Shown: positions 5,022 through 5,778 of the stretch, piece by piece | Layout: each line of letters opens with the position of its first letter | Position numbering within the stretch: the stretch's first letter is position 1 | DNA from: JBBSDV01 sp038240335 | Lineage (GTDB): Bacteria; Chloroflexota; Dehalococcoidia; DSTF01; JACRBR01 | Length of the DNA stretch: 5,778 nucleotides | Reading direction: 5' to 3' | Assembly (NCBI GenBank): GCA_038240335.1 | Contig: JBBSDV010000187.1 | Location: 1 to 5,778, forward strand | Made by a program: the position numbers and the translations under genes | Notes under the pieces: model-generated | Told to the model about the DNA's origin: nothing | Database searches by the model: none | Seen by the model: the letters and a program-made list of their open reading frames with translations, nothing else

Positions 5022-5778
5022 GGTGTTACTCCTGCCGACACCAGCAACTCGGCGGCACGCGCGCCCGCGCCCGGGTCGCCGAACGCATCGGTGATAATCT
5101 GCTGCACCTTCGCCGGATCCAGCAGCTGGATCGACGCCGTACACGTCACGCACGAGACCGCCGCATCGCCGAGCGACTTCGTCTTGATGTCGCCGTCGTT
5201 CACGCGCTTCAGCATCGATAGCACCCCCGCCGATTGCCGCGTGCTCATGTCGGTGTCGATCGTCTTCTGGTAGGCGCTGTACGCCGACGGCAGGTGCAAA
5301 ATCGACAGCGGCGACTCGGCGCCGTGGATCAGCGCAGACGCCACCCGCTGCTGCCGCTCGATCCGATCGAAGTCCGTCGATCCCTCGCGGATGCGGCCGT
5401 AGGCGACGGCCTGGTAGCCATCGAGATGGATGCTGCCGAGGGCGAAATGCTGCGGCACGACGTGCACATCGTCGTCCGAGTAGTTCGTCTGCCCGAAGTC
5501 GCGCGGGTTGTCGATCGTGACGCCGCCCATCGCGTCGATCAGCCCCTCCGCGCTGCGCTGATCGAAGACGACGTAGTGGTCGACGGGTATCCCGAGATTG
5601 TGCTCGATCGTCTTGATCGTCGCCTTCGGCGCCGCGCTGCTGTCCGTCGCTGAGTAGTTATAGACGAAGGCCGTATTGATCCGGTCGCTGCTGTAGCTCC
5701 CATCATCGAGCGGCACCTGCATGAGCGAGTCGCGCGGGATGCTGAGGAAGGCCGCCGTGTGCGTCTTCGGATCGATGC
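5018..5778 (-). CDS. LytR-CpsA-Psr (LCP) family protein, 5' end outside the window
   Basis: LCP proteins are membrane-anchored, with an extracytoplasmic catalytic domain that transfers lipid-linked glycopolymers to the cell wall or envelope. The 252 C-terminal residues seen here run off the window edge, so the usual N-terminal membrane anchor is not visible. Motifs in order: IDPKT...LSIPRDS at the edge (5728-5776, with the conserved Arg of IPRD), SDRINTAF, a GGV segment (AMGGVTIDNPRDF), and the signature YGRIREGSTDFDRIERQQRV (about visible residues 127-144) with its conserved arginines for pyrophosphate-lipid binding. The C-terminal tail contains CVTC (about 209-212), which could form a disulfide outside the cell. 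An internal ATG at 5722 is not the start because the domain continues upstream. The DUF6941-like gene follows with a four-base overlap. Confidence 0.92.
   Translation of the reverse strand, partial: IDPKTHTAAFLSIPRDSLMQVPLDDGSYSSDRINTAFVYNYSATDSSAAPKATIKTIEHNLGIPVDHYVVFDQRSAEGLIDAMGGVTIDNPRDFGQTNYSDDDVHVVPQHFALGSIHLDGYQAVAYGRIREGSTDFDRIERQQRVASALIHGAESPLSILHLPSAYSAYQKTIDTDMSTRQSAGVLSMLKRVNDGDIKTKSLGDAAVSCVTCTASIQLLDPAKVQQIITDAFGDPGAGARAAELLVSAGVTP
5029..5033 (-). promoter_or_regulatory. Ribosome site inside the LCP gene for the DUF6941-like gene
   Basis: AGGAG on the minus strand, within the last codons of the LCP gene, lies seven bases before the GTG at 5021. It selects the overlapping GTG over upstream ATG candidates. 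Confidence 0.7.

Noticed and set aside
5022..5153. N-terminal extension of the DUF6941-like gene to the ATG at 5153
   Set aside because: These 44 codons lie entirely within the LCP gene in another frame, are arginine-rich, and the GTG at 5021 has a proper AGGAG site.

Overview
The window is GC-rich (roughly 60-65% by eye), with Shine-Dalgarno sites before most genes and tightly packed small operons. The gene set is chromosomal housekeeping and envelope functions: a dGTPase-like HD hydrolase, DinB-fold proteins, an SDR oxidoreductase, a DUF6941-like protein and a LytR-CpsA-Psr (LCP) protein. The style of the DUF6941-like and DinB proteins suggests a member of the Chloroflexota, perhaps Dehalococcoidia-like and environmental. 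That placement is inference from recalled family distributions, not a search result. I see no phage genes, transposase, CRISPR array, tRNA or rRNA.

Layout. Positions 1-194 hold no gene I can name. A dGTPase-like gene (195-1301, +) follows, probably read from a leaderless start. It converges on two tandem minus-strand genes (1666-1884 and 1428-1616). These encode small helix-turn-helix proteins about 80% identical over their first 54 residues, the most distinctive item in the window. A 109-bp intergenic region (1885-1993) with a nested dyad separates them from a divergent plus-strand pair: a DinB-family protein (1994-2536) and an SDR oxidoreductase (2594-3412). A 330-bp non-coding stretch (3413-3742) leads to a second DinB-family gene (3743-4222), which ends at a 16-bp-stem hairpin (4232-4270). 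A short, easily missed arginine-rich gene (4373-4531, +) then converges on a minus-strand operon. In that operon the 3' part of an LCP gene (5018 to beyond 5778) overlaps a DUF6941-like gene (4590-5021) by the four bases GTGA.

How the genes may work together. The divergent arrangement, with a dyad between the two candidate -10 elements, suggests that the small HTH proteins control their own promoter and that of the DinB-SDR pair. The GTGA overlap implies translational coupling of the DUF6941-like protein to LCP, a cell-envelope glycopolymer transferase. The dGTPase-like enzyme looks like an independent nucleotide-pool gene. No complete new defence or mobile system is visible. The duplicated HTH module and the small basic protein are the best candidates for undescribed biology.
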